From positions 1 to 22,140 of IMG/VR virus record IMGVR_UViG_3300031857_015107: 22,140 nucleotides of DNA; one strand, 5' to 3'. This document shows, piece by piece, positions 6,788-13,917 of the stretch; positions within the stretch are counted from its first letter, which is position 1, and each line of letters opens with the position of its first letter. A program made the translations under genes and the position numbers. The notes under the pieces are model-generated. The model worked only from the letters and a program-made list of their open reading frames with translations, did no database searches and was not told where the DNA came from. The stretch is from a virus.

Positions 6788-7087
6788 ATGAAAAAAGCTG
6801 TAATTTTTGTTTTGATGAGTGCGTTGGCCAGTACCAATGCGTTAGCCTGGGGCGACCGTGAACAAGGCGCACTAGCAGGCATGGCAGCATTGTGGGCTTT
6901 CCAAAGACTCAATCAGGTTGATGCTCCTCCTCGAGTGGTTTACACACAGCCACAAACAGTGTATGTTGAACGTCCTGTGGTTGTACAACCTCAAGTGGTT
7001 GAATATCAACGCCAACAGTGTAGCCCTTGGGTTGAAACACGAAACTGGGACGGCACTGTGACTAGATCTAGAACTTGTAACTACTAA
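6788..7087 (+). CDS. Exported (signal peptide) protein, unknown function
   Basis: 99 residues from ATG 6788, which has an AGGAGG ribosome binding site; an in-frame TTG at 6740 is inside the promoter and is rejected. Residues 1-20 form a classical Sec signal peptide (MKK, hydrophobic core, cleavage predicted after ALA-20). The mature part has a short helix (GDREQGALAGMAALWAFQRL), a V/P/Q/Y-rich extended region (about 43-77) and a C-terminal segment with two cysteines (SPWVETRNWDGTVTRSRTC). It is probably periplasmic or envelope-associated. The gene is first in a sigma-70-driven unit with iscU and iscA. A host-envelope change such as superinfection exclusion is possible but unproven. Confidence 0.75.
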   Translation: MKKAVIFVLMSALASTNALAWGDREQGALAGMAALWAFQRLNQVDAPPRVVYTQPQTVYVERPVVVQPQVVEYQRQQCSPWVETRNWDGTVTRSRTCNY

Positions 7088-7088
7088 T

Positions 7089-7475
7089 ATGGCATACTCA
7101 GATAAAGTAATTGATCACTATGAAAATCCCCGGAATGTCGGATCTTTTGACAAGACTGATACTGATATTGGTACTGGTATGGTTGGCGCACCTGCTTGCG
7201 GCGACGTGATGAAGCTTCAAATCAAAGTAGAAAATGGCATTATTACGGACGCAAAATTCAAGACTTACGGGTGCGGCTCAGCCATTGCTTCAAGCTCGCT
7301 CATCACCGAAATGGTCAAAGGAATGTCGCTCGACGCCGCAGGAGCAATCAAGAATTCAGAGATTGCTGAAGAGCTTGCCCTCCCGCCAGTCAAAATCCAT
7401 TGCTCAATACTTGCTGAAGACGCGATCAAAGCCGCGGTAGAAGACTATCGCAAAAAGCATGATCTCGTTCACTGA
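7089..7475 (+). CDS. iscU: Iron-sulfur cluster assembly scaffold IscU
   Basis: 128 residues, the normal IscU length. IscU assembles [2Fe-2S] clusters with sulfur from IscS and hands them on through HscA/HscB. All key residues are present: C37 and D39 in APACGDVM, C62 in YGCGSA, H104-C105 in KIHCSILAEDA, and the HscA-binding motif LPPVK at 98-102. The N-terminus MAYSDKVIDHYENPRNVGSF closely matches E. coli IscU as I know it, so recent acquisition from a proteobacterium is likely. The gene lies one base after the exported-protein gene and overlaps iscA by 17 bases. No iscS, hscA, hscB or fdx is seen, so host partners would be needed. Confidence 0.95.
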   Translation: MAYSDKVIDHYENPRNVGSFDKTDTDIGTGMVGAPACGDVMKLQIKVENGIITDAKFKTYGCGSAIASSSLITEMVKGMSLDAAGAIKNSEIAEELALPPVKIHCSILAEDAIKAAVEDYRKKHDLVH

Positions 7476-7782
7476 CACAGCACGAAACAAAATACAAAAA
7501 CTAGTCACAGCCAAAGGCTACGCTGGTATTCGGCTTGGAGTTAAAACTACAGGTTGCTCGGGTCTTGCTTATGTGCTGGAATACGTTCGAGAATACACAC
7601 CTGAACAGTATGTTATCAATTATGCACAGTCTGATTTTGTAGTTCTAGTAACTCAAAAAGATGATGTGTATCTACACAACATGACTGTAGATTATGTGCG
7701 CCAAGGCCTCAACGAAGGCTTTGAGTTTCGAAATCCCAACGAACGTGATCGTTGTGGTTGCGGAGAAAGTTTTCGAATATAG
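7459..7782 (+). CDS. iscA: IscA/HesB-family iron-sulfur carrier
   Basis: 107 residues, typical for A-type carriers. The three ligand cysteines are present: C33 in TTGCSGLAY, and C99 and C101 in RCGCGESF near the C-terminus. A-type carriers bind iron or an Fe-S cluster and pass it to apo-proteins. The start lies inside the end of iscU, so the pair is translationally coupled. It is followed by the promoter of the nuclease gene. IscA versus ErpA or SufA cannot be separated with certainty from sequence alone; the adjacency to iscU favours IscA. Confidence 0.93.
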   Translation: MISFTDTARNKIQKLVTAKGYAGIRLGVKTTGCSGLAYVLEYVREYTPEQYVINYAQSDFVVLVTQKDDVYLHNMTVDYVRQGLNEGFEFRNPNERDRCGCGESFRI

Positions 7783-7811
7783 TTGACAGTTGGACTATAA
7801 TAGTCTATAAT
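7783..7811 (+). promoter_or_regulatory. Perfect consensus sigma-70 promoter (TTGACA-17-TATAAT)
   Basis: The -35 TTGACA is at 7783-7788, the spacer is exactly 17 bases, and the -10 TATAAT is at 7806-7811. Transcription should start near 7818, only about 5 bases before the nuclease ATG at 7823. The message would be nearly leaderless. Confidence 0.85.
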
Positions 7812-7831
7812 TGACTATAATTATGTATAAT
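7796..7831 (+). repeat. Four TATAAT hexamers at exact 10-base steps
   Basis: TATAAT starts at 7796, 7806, 7816 and 7826. The second is the -10 box of the consensus promoter, the third lies in the start-site region, and the fourth lies in codons 2-3 of the nuclease gene. All four face the same side of the helix. Confidence 0.9.
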
Positions 7832-8539
7832 CCAAAATTTGACTACCAGCCTATTCCCAGAGTCACAATAGAGGGCAAGCGTTACTACGCTACCCCAGAC
7901 GGACAAAACTTGCCGTCAGTGACCACAATACTTGACAAAACAAAACCCCCAGAAAAAGTTGAAGCATTAAATCAGTGGCGTCGTCGAGTGGGTGCAGAAA
8001 AAGCACAACAAATCACAACTGAAGCGGCCAACCGCGGCACCCGCATGCACACGTACCTAGAACGGTACATTAAAGAAGGTGCTGTTCCGCCGCGTGGATC
8101 TAATCCTTTCTCTTGGCCCAGTCATATCATGGCAGAAACTGTGATCAAGGACGGACTCAAAAACGTCAATGAATTTTGGGGTATTGAAGTTCCGTTGTAT
8201 TTTCCCAGCGTGTACGCAGGCACAACAGACGGTGCGGGCATACACCTAAATGAAGAAGCCATACTGGACTACAAACAAACCAACAAGCCCAAAAAGCGCG
8301 AGTGGATTGACGATTACTTTGTACAACTGTGTGCCTACGCTGAAGCACATAACGAATTGCACGGCACACGCATACGCAAGGGTGTGATTTTGATGTGCGT
8401 CAAACCTGACCTAGATGAGCAACACAATATTGTTGGCAAGCCGCAGTATCAGGAGTTTGTGCTTGAAGGCGCAGAATTTGAAAAATACCGCAACTTGTGG
8501 TGGAAAAAGGTCGAACAGTACTACATGCTAAATATGTGA
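7823..8539 (+). CDS. PD-(D/E)XK nuclease, RecB/Cas4-like exonuclease
   Basis: 238 residues from ATG 7823 (an in-frame TTG at 7811 lies in the promoter). The RecB-type nuclease motifs appear in order: H76 in RGTRMHTYLE, D136 in AGTTDG, D149-x-K151 in ILDYKQTNK, and Q168/Y172 in YFVQLCAYAEA. These residues bind the metal and phosphate in this nuclease fold. Unlike Cas4 or AddB there is no four-cysteine cluster, so it is probably not an Fe-S nuclease even though it follows iscA. It likely processes DNA ends in replication, recombination or host DNA breakdown. No Shine-Dalgarno precedes the start, consistent with leaderless translation from the promoter directly upstream. Confidence 0.85.
   Translation: MYNPKFDYQPIPRVTIEGKRYYATPDGQNLPSVTTILDKTKPPEKVEALNQWRRRVGAEKAQQITTEAANRGTRMHTYLERYIKEGAVPPRGSNPFSWPSHIMAETVIKDGLKNVNEFWGIEVPLYFPSVYAGTTDGAGIHLNEEAILDYKQTNKPKKREWIDDYFVQLCAYAEAHNELHGTRIRKGVILMCVKPDLDEQHNIVGKPQYQEFVLEGAEFEKYRNLWWKKVEQYYMLNM
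8528..8535 (+). promoter_or_regulatory. Late-type promoter box CTAAATAT
   Basis: CTAAATAT ends 23 bases before the GTG start of the tail fibre gene, inside the last codons of the nuclease gene. It has the same octamer and nearly the same spacing as the box at 5365-5372. Confidence 0.5.
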
Positions 8540-8558
8540 TATCCAAAGGACAATCACT

Positions 8559-10325
8559 GTGGCAATTGTACAAATATCACGAATCACACAACGCAAGGGT
8601 CTATTCAACGATCTACCCCAACCATTAGCTGGCGCTGAACTGGGCTGGGCAACTGACACCCGTCAACTTTTTATCGGTAATGGTACCCTAGCAGATGGTG
8701 CTCCTATTATTGGTAACACAGAAGTTCTTACTGAATTTTCTGACATCTTGAACTATGCCACTGAATACACCTATAAAGGTGATGCGGCCGGCTACACTGT
8801 TCAAACTGGCGCCACAGCAGGCACACCAGTCAGTCAAAGTCTACAACGCAGACTGGACAGTTATGCTGTGATTACAGATTTTGGTGCTACTGGTGATGGT
8901 ATCACAGATGTCACAGCCGACATCAATCGTGCATTGGATCAGATTTTTTGTCAAGACATCAATCCCTTGGTCCGCCGAAGCATTTTCTTCCCAGCCGGCA
9001 CATATATTATCACAGACACATTGCTGATTCCGCCTTACTGTAAACTCTACGGCGAAGGATCAGACAGCACAATTATCAGTTTTAATGTTCAACCCTGGAC
9101 CACTACCATTGGCTATGCCTCGGGTGTGTTGGTTGAAGATGGCGGCGTGTACTACAGAAGTATCGCTATAGTGCCAATTGGTATTGCGATTAGTAATCCC
9201 ACTTATTGGGGAGTTGAAACACTGCCCGATTACATGTTTAGAACCACAGACAGTCTTCAACAAACTGGTGCCAATATTGGTACTGGTGGTGCATTGCCAC
9301 CAGGGCATGTGGAAATATCCAGCATCAAGTTTGAAACCAATGTACCTACTAGTGGTGGCTTGGTACAAGGTGCAACAGACTGTGTGTTTGACTGTGTGGC
9401 GTTTGAAGGCAACGGAACCCAAGCCACACTTACCACTGCTACTCTTGCCACGGCTGGTGTGAGTTTTGCCAATCAAGGCAGTTATGTTTGTACCAATATT
9501 ATCTGGAACAATTGTATTTTTACCAAGATGGCCTGGGGAGTGAACACAGACGAAGCAGTGGAAGGAGTCACTGTCAGCAACTGTAGATTTGATACCCTGT
9601 TCCAGGGCGTGTATCTTGGTATCATCTCTCCGCCGGTAAATTATGTTGGTCCTACTGGTGTCCGTATAACACAAAACATGTTTGATAATATCTATGGCGA
9701 AGGCATTGTTATTGTGAATTGCAGTCTCAATGCCACGGCCTACAACACATTCTACGAGGTTGGAAATAGTTTTAATGGTCAGACCAATCCAGTGACACCT
9801 GTGATTGATCTAGATGCAACCAACAATGTCAGCGTTGGGGATATGTTTGAACGCAAAACATCACAATCATCAGACTTGCATCCTCGCATTGCACTGAATA
9901 ACAAAAACAATATTGCCCTTGGCATGAACGTTAACAATATTGAATTATATCAAAGTAATGCAATAGATTTAACCTTGGCCAATCAGTTGAGCGTAGGCAC
10001 ATACAATCGCATCGCCGGCATACAAGATGTTGTGGCCAACAATGCCACAGCCAACTTGGCCTATGTGAATGGCACCTACATCAGTAGTTTGCGAATGGAT
10101 TACACCATAGTCCGTGCAGATCTTCGCCGCACGGGTCAAATGGTAGTGGTCAAGGGGCAGGCCGCCACAGGAACAGGATTTGCCTTTACAGATGACTTTG
10201 TGGAAAATGGTGCTACTGGAGTCACGCTTACCGCAGTAGCAGATGGTGCCAATGTGAGAATATCGTATACTTCGACCAACACAGTACCAGGCACAATCAA
10301 CTACTCTATTACCAATCTCGGTTGA
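8559..10325 (+). CDS. Tail fibre or tailspike with pectate-lyase-like beta-helix
   Basis: 588 residues, GTG start with an AAAGGA ribosome binding site 8 bases upstream. The N-terminus (about 10-45, RKGLFNDLPQPLAGAELGWA and TRQLFIGNG) matches the virion-anchoring domain common in phage tail fibres. A pectate-lyase-3-like beta-helix starts near 103 (VITDFGATGDGITD) with a FFPAGTYIITDTL turn and repeated short N/V/I strands up to about 440. A module near 185-216 (LVEDGGVYYRS ... YW) resembles a carbohydrate-binding element. The C-terminal 100 residues form a beta-rich domain ending in INYSITNLG. It probably binds or cleaves host surface polysaccharide; which catalytic residues act cannot be told from sequence alone. 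Confidence 0.85.
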   Translation: MAIVQISRITQRKGLFNDLPQPLAGAELGWATDTRQLFIGNGTLADGAPIIGNTEVLTEFSDILNYATEYTYKGDAAGYTVQTGATAGTPVSQSLQRRLDSYAVITDFGATGDGITDVTADINRALDQIFCQDINPLVRRSIFFPAGTYIITDTLLIPPYCKLYGEGSDSTIISFNVQPWTTTIGYASGVLVEDGGVYYRSIAIVPIGIAISNPTYWGVETLPDYMFRTTDSLQQTGANIGTGGALPPGHVEISSIKFETNVPTSGGLVQGATDCVFDCVAFEGNGTQATLTTATLATAGVSFANQGSYVCTNIIWNNCIFTKMAWGVNTDEAVEGVTVSNCRFDTLFQGVYLGIISPPVNYVGPTGVRITQNMFDNIYGEGIVIVNCSLNATAYNTFYEVGNSFNGQTNPVTPVIDLDATNNVSVGDMFERKTSQSSDLHPRIALNNKNNIALGMNVNNIELYQSNAIDLTLANQLSVGTYNRIAGIQDVVANNATANLAYVNGTYISSLRMDYTIVRADLRRTGQMVVVKGQAATGTGFAFTDDFVENGATGVTLTAVADGANVRISYTSTNTVPGTINYSITNLG

Positions 10326-10750
10326 TGTGGCCTAAAACTTTTGCCGAAAGGCTTGAGAGTTGGACACAACTCCGTAAAAATACCTCCACCGCTGATGTAG
10401 AAACAGCACTGCATGCCATCAACTCTTGGTGGTTTCAAACTCCTTGGCGAGCATACCATTTGCACTGGGACGATCGAGCTGTTTGGCCTGATCCCTGGCA
10501 ATTATTGAGTGACGATCTCTATTGTCCTCTTGCTCGCGGACTAGGAATCCTGTATACTATAACTATGCTAGATCGACCAGATCTGCAGGGTGCTGTGTTG
10601 ATGGAAGTAGATAGCGACAATTTAGTCCTAGTGAACAAAAAGAAATATATACTGAATTGGGATCCAGAGCAGATGTTAAATATCACTCTAGGACGTTCCA
10701 AACCCCACCATAGCATTACGCAAGAGCAAATAAAACAACAAATCGGATAA
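10325..10750 (+). CDS. Conserved-type phage protein, Trp-rich, unknown function
   Basis: 141 residues. ATG 10325 overlaps the stop of the tail gene by one base; a TTG one codon earlier is less likely. The sequence is unusually rich in tryptophan and has a striking central block: INSWWFQTPW, YHLHWDDRAVWPDPWQLL, then DDLYCPLARGLGILYTI. A single cysteine preceding a helix, with nearby H and D residues, recalls cysteine-hydrolase or transglutaminase-like layouts, but the match is too weak to call. It sits three bases upstream of nrdA in a tight chain. The family is unidentified. Confidence 0.7.
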   Translation: MWPKTFAERLESWTQLRKNTSTADVETALHAINSWWFQTPWRAYHLHWDDRAVWPDPWQLLSDDLYCPLARGLGILYTITMLDRPDLQGAVLMEVDSDNLVLVNKKKYILNWDPEQMLNITLGRSKPHHSITQEQIKQQIG

Positions 10751-10752
10751 CA

Positions 10753-13071
10753 ATGAAGCAAATTACAGTACAAAAACGCAGTGGACGTCGCGAGCCACTG
10801 GCGTTGGAAAAATGGCAAGCACAAATAGCCAAGATTTGTGCAGGCACAGCAGATGTAAGCCAGAGCATGATTGAAATCAAAGCTCAGTTACACTTTTACG
10901 ATGGTATCACAACTCACGAAATTGACGGTATTACACTTAGAGCCATAGTGGATTTGATTGACGTAGAATCAAACCCAGATGTTGGTCATACAAATTACCA
11001 GTACGTAGCGGGAAAACAACGTCTAAGCATGTTGCGTAAAGACGTTTACGGTTCATACGATCCTCCCCACTTGTATGAGATTGTGAAGAAAAACGTAGCC
11101 ACTGGCTTGTATACTCCTGAACTGTTGGAATGGTACTCAGAGGACGACTGGAACCGTATGAATGACATGATCGATCATGCCAAAGACGAGCAGTATTCTT
11201 ATGCGGCAGTTGAGCAACTGATTGAAAAGTATCTTGTTCGTAATCGTTCAACAAAGGAAATTTATGAAACTCCACAGGTTAGATACATGGTGGCAGCGGC
11301 AACTGTGTTTCACAAAGAAGAACCTAATGCAGCTCGTATGCGTTACATCAAAGAGTATTACCAAGCCGCCAGTGATGGTCTTTTTACTCTTGCTACTCCT
11401 GTACTCGCTGGCCTTGGTACTCCTACCAAACAGTTTAGTTCCTGTGTTCTTATTCGTAGCGATGATGATCTCGACTCTATTTTTGCCTCTGGGGAAATGA
11501 TGGCCAAGTATGCCAGCAAGCGAGCTGGCATTGGCCTGGAGATTGGACGCTTACGTCCGTTAGGCTCGCCCATACGTGGCGGCGAAATCATGCACACCGG
11601 CATGATACCATTTTTAAAGAAGTGGTTTGGCGACTTACGCTCGTGCTCACAAGGAGGTATCCGCAATGCAAGTGCTACTGTATTCTATCCTATTTGGCAT
11701 CTTCAGTTTGATGATCTTATTGTACTTAAGAACAACCAAGGAACAGAAGAAACCCGAGTCCGTCATATGGATTATGGGGTTGTGCTTAGTGCTTTCTTCT
11801 GGAGACGATTTAAAAACAAAGAAAACATAACTTTCTTTGATCCCAACGAAGTACCTGAACTGTACGAAGCATTCTATGCCAACACTGAACGCTTTGAGAA
11901 ACTGTATGTGGAATATGAAAAACGCCAGGACCTGCGCACCAAGACAATGAGTGCAGAAGAAGTGTTCAAATCGGGCATTCTTAAAGAGCGAACAGACACA
12001 GGTCGTATCTATCTTGTGTTCATTGACAATGTCATGAACCAAGGTCCGTTTGATACTGAGTATCATACCATTTACCAGAGTAATCTTTGCTGTGAAATTC
12101 TCTTACCTACAAAACCGTTTAAGCGCCTGGATGATGATGCAGGGCGAATCGCCCTCTGTACGCTGGGAAGTATTAACTGGGGTGCATTCCGGAATCCTGA
12201 AGACATGCGGAGAGCTTGTAGAATTCTGCAGAGATCCTTGTGTAATATCCTTGACTACCAAGACTTCCTGTCAATCCAATCGCAGTTATCAAATGACGAA
12301 ATCCAGCCGCTTGGTATCGGTATTACTAACTTGGCTTACTGGCATGCCAAGCGAGGACTCCAATATGGTAACAAGGACTCTTTGGCCGAAGTCAAGAGCT
12401 GGATGGAACATCAGGCTTTCTACCTTACCGAAGCAACAGTTGAACTTGCTAAGGAGCGGGGCCGTTGCAAAGATTCGGACCGCACCTACTACGGTAAAGG
12501 TATATTTCCTTGGGAACGACGTGCCAACGGTGTGAATGAACTTGCTGACTTTACACCTGAACTGAACTGGGAAGGCCTACGTGCTGAGATGCGTAGTTAT
12601 GGTGTGCGTAATGCTACACTAATGGCCATTGCACCTGTGGAGTCAAGCTCAGTGGTGATCAACTCAACCAACGGTATTGAAATGCCCATGAGCCTGATCT
12701 CAGTTAAAGAATCCAAAGCAGGAAGCCTCACACAAGTTGTTCCTGAATATCACAAGTTGAAAAACAAATATCAAATGATGTGGGCGCAAAAGGACTGTGA
12801 TGGTTATTTGAAAACAGCGGCTGTGTTAGCGGCCTATGTTGATCAGTCAATCTCAACCAACACATTCTACAATCCTGCACACTTTGCTGACCGTAAAGTG
12901 CCAACCACCCTGATTGCTCGAAACCTAATGCAAGCACACCACTGGGGATTGAAAACATTCTACTACAGTCTGATCAACAAGGCCGGATCAAAACAAACTG
13001 CCGAAGCGGCACCTCTTGAAGTCATTGACTTTGATCTCGAGGGTGAAGACTGCGAAGCTTGCAAGTTATGA
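10753..13071 (+). CDS. nrdA: Ribonucleotide reductase class Ia, large subunit NrdA
   Basis: 772 residues, close to the usual length. It reduces NDPs to dNDPs together with NrdB. An ATP-cone-like N-terminus (about 3-95) suggests allosteric activity control. Active-site residues are present: C231 (FSSCVLI) and C469 (ALCTLGSINWG) as the redox pair, N444-L-C446-C-E448 as the radical cysteine site, a YY pair near the C-terminus (KTFYYSL), and a C-terminal CEACKL tail with C767/C770 for reduction by glutaredoxin or thioredoxin. The stop overlaps the next start (ATGA). In this operon nrdB follows two genes later and glutaredoxin further on, forming a dNTP-supply set. A short frame is nested inside (11666-11830). 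Confidence 0.97.
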   Translation: MKQITVQKRSGRREPLALEKWQAQIAKICAGTADVSQSMIEIKAQLHFYDGITTHEIDGITLRAIVDLIDVESNPDVGHTNYQYVAGKQRLSMLRKDVYGSYDPPHLYEIVKKNVATGLYTPELLEWYSEDDWNRMNDMIDHAKDEQYSYAAVEQLIEKYLVRNRSTKEIYETPQVRYMVAAATVFHKEEPNAARMRYIKEYYQAASDGLFTLATPVLAGLGTPTKQFSSCVLIRSDDDLDSIFASGEMMAKYASKRAGIGLEIGRLRPLGSPIRGGEIMHTGMIPFLKKWFGDLRSCSQGGIRNASATVFYPIWHLQFDDLIVLKNNQGTEETRVRHMDYGVVLSAFFWRRFKNKENITFFDPNEVPELYEAFYANTERFEKLYVEYEKRQDLRTKTMSAEEVFKSGILKERTDTGRIYLVFIDNVMNQGPFDTEYHTIYQSNLCCEILLPTKPFKRLDDDAGRIALCTLGSINWGAFRNPEDMRRACRILQRSLCNILDYQDFLSIQSQLSNDEIQPLGIGITNLAYWHAKRGLQYGNKDSLAEVKSWMEHQAFYLTEATVELAKERGRCKDSDRTYYGKGIFPWERRANGVNELADFTPELNWEGLRAEMRSYGVRNATLMAIAPVESSSVVINSTNGIEMPMSLISVKESKAGSLTQVVPEYHKLKNKYQMMWAQKDCDGYLKTAAVLAAYVDQSISTNTFYNPAHFADRKVPTTLIARNLMQAHHWGLKTFYYSLINKAGSKQTAEAAPLEVIDFDLEGEDCEACKL
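11666..11830 (+). CDS. Possible nested small membrane protein inside nrdA (speculative)
   Basis: A 54-residue frame, +1 relative to nrdA, starts at ATG 11666 only 7 bases after AAGGAGGT (11651-11658), a full-strength Shine-Dalgarno match. The product starts MQVLLYSILFGIFSLMILLY, a clear membrane helix, then a charged stretch and a second hydrophobic segment (VIWIMGLCLVL). Against it: the AAGGAGGT arises from conserved Q-G-G codons of nrdA, and hydrophobic frame-shadows are common. Listed as a candidate only. Confidence 0.22.
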   Translation: MQVLLYSILFGIFSLMILLYLRTTKEQKKPESVIWIMGLCLVLSSGDDLKTKKT

Positions 13072-13265
13072 ACAGCATAGAAAAAATCTGGGCCCGGGCC
13101 ACCGGGCACTTGATGGGTGAGAGTGATCATGACCGTCCGGATGTGCCTATTCTCACTTTGCGAGAAGCCCGAATAGCCTTGTTTTTCAAAACGTTTTGGG
13201 TTATAATACACGTTGTGACCTGTGGTTTCATCATAGCCAACACAATAAGACACTGGAACAATTAG
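13068..13265 (+). CDS. Small single-pass membrane protein in the nrd operon
   Basis: 65 residues from ATG 13068, which overlaps the nrdA stop by 4 bases. The N-terminal half is polar (MNSIEKIWARATGHLMGESD, then DRPDVPILTLREARIAL), and the C-terminal half holds one hydrophobic membrane segment (about 36-60) ending in IRHWNN. There are no catalytic motifs. Its place between nrdA and the aldolase gene, with overlaps, makes co-translation likely. The function is unknown; a membrane anchor for the dNTP-synthesis complex is conceivable but speculative. Confidence 0.7.
   Translation: MNSIEKIWARATGHLMGESDHDRPDVPILTLREARIALFFKTFWVIIHVVTCGFIIANTIRHWNN
13179..13207 (+). promoter_or_regulatory. Weak possible internal sigma-70 promoter (TTGTTT-17-TATAAT)
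   Basis: A perfect TATAAT at 13202-13207 sits 17 bases after a poor -35 (TTGTTT, 13179-13184), inside the small membrane-protein gene and about 60 bases before the aldolase start. It might give extra transcription of the aldolase and nrdB. Confidence 0.25.
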
Positions 13266-13266
13266 C

Positions 13267-13917
13267 ATGTTAGAAACCTGTTGTGATATATTAGTAGATG
13301 CGTACAAACGCAATTGGATAACCAGTAGAGATGGCAATATCTCTATTCGTCACCACGACCGTGATCACTTTTATATCACACCGTCGGGTGTGCGCAAGCA
13401 GACCATGCAACCTGATCAGTTTAAAAAGATCAAGTTGGTTGACAATATTAATCCTGTGCCTCCGTTTTTGACAAAAGGTTGGCAGGAAGAATATTACACT
13501 GATATCAGTAGTAACCTAAAGCCCAGTGGAGAGATTCCCCTGCACTTTGGACTACAACGAGAAATGGGTCAACACTCAAACGATGTTAGAGTTGTTGTTC
13601 ATGTGCATCCAACCTATTGCATTGCAGCCATGCATGCGGGTATTGATCTAAGTGCCATTAGCGATAGTTTCCCAGAACTCAATCGTTATACACGAGTTGC
13701 ACCCAATGTAGGAGATGTGGCACCTATCAGTCAAGAACTTGCCGATGCCTGTCACAGTAATTTGGGCCTGGACCCGGCGGGCAATATCAAATTTGATATT
13801 GTGGGAATAAAAGGACATGGAGTTGTGGCCATTGATGTCACACCATGGCGTGCCTATGAGCACATAGAAAGATTAGAACATATTTGCAAGATAGTACTTG
13901 CATCAGGAAAATACTAA
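13267..13917 (+). CDS. Class II aldolase/adducin-family enzyme
   Basis: 216 residues, the usual size of this family (fuculose-phosphate aldolase, ribulose-phosphate epimerase AraD, methylthioribulose-phosphate dehydratase MtnB). Motifs are in order: SRDGNISIR (20-28) and ITPSGV (37-42) for phosphate binding, KPSGEIPLH with E89 as the likely catalytic acid, VVVHVHPTY with Zn ligands H112 and H114, and KGHGVV with third Zn ligand H174. All key residues are intact, so the enzyme is probably active. The substrate cannot be named. It lies between nrdA and nrdB, starting one base after the membrane-protein gene and overlapping nrdB by one base, so a link to sugar-phosphate or nucleotide metabolism is plausible. 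Confidence 0.88.
   Translation: MLETCCDILVDAYKRNWITSRDGNISIRHHDRDHFYITPSGVRKQTMQPDQFKKIKLVDNINPVPPFLTKGWQEEYYTDISSNLKPSGEIPLHFGLQREMGQHSNDVRVVVHVHPTYCIAAMHAGIDLSAISDSFPELNRYTRVAPNVGDVAPISQELADACHSNLGLDPAGNIKFDIVGIKGHGVVAIDVTPWRAYEHIERLEHICKIVLASGKY

Noticed and set aside
7234-7440. 68-residue frame inside iscU
   Set aside because: Shadow of the fully conserved iscU frame; starts without a ribosome binding site.
7823-8539. Cas4-type Fe-S nuclease as client of the neighbouring iscU-iscA
   Set aside because: Only two cysteines, not arranged as a [4Fe-4S] site; the nuclease motifs fit a cluster-free RecB-type enzyme.
9060-9674. 204-residue open frame on the minus strand within the tail fibre gene
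   Set aside because: It is antisense to a clear beta-helix protein, has no ribosome binding site or domain, and reflects repetitive N/T/G codons on the other strand.
12050-12535. 161-residue frame in another frame of nrdA
   Set aside because: Long but without Shine-Dalgarno, domain or sensible composition; the nrdA frame is continuous and conserved here.
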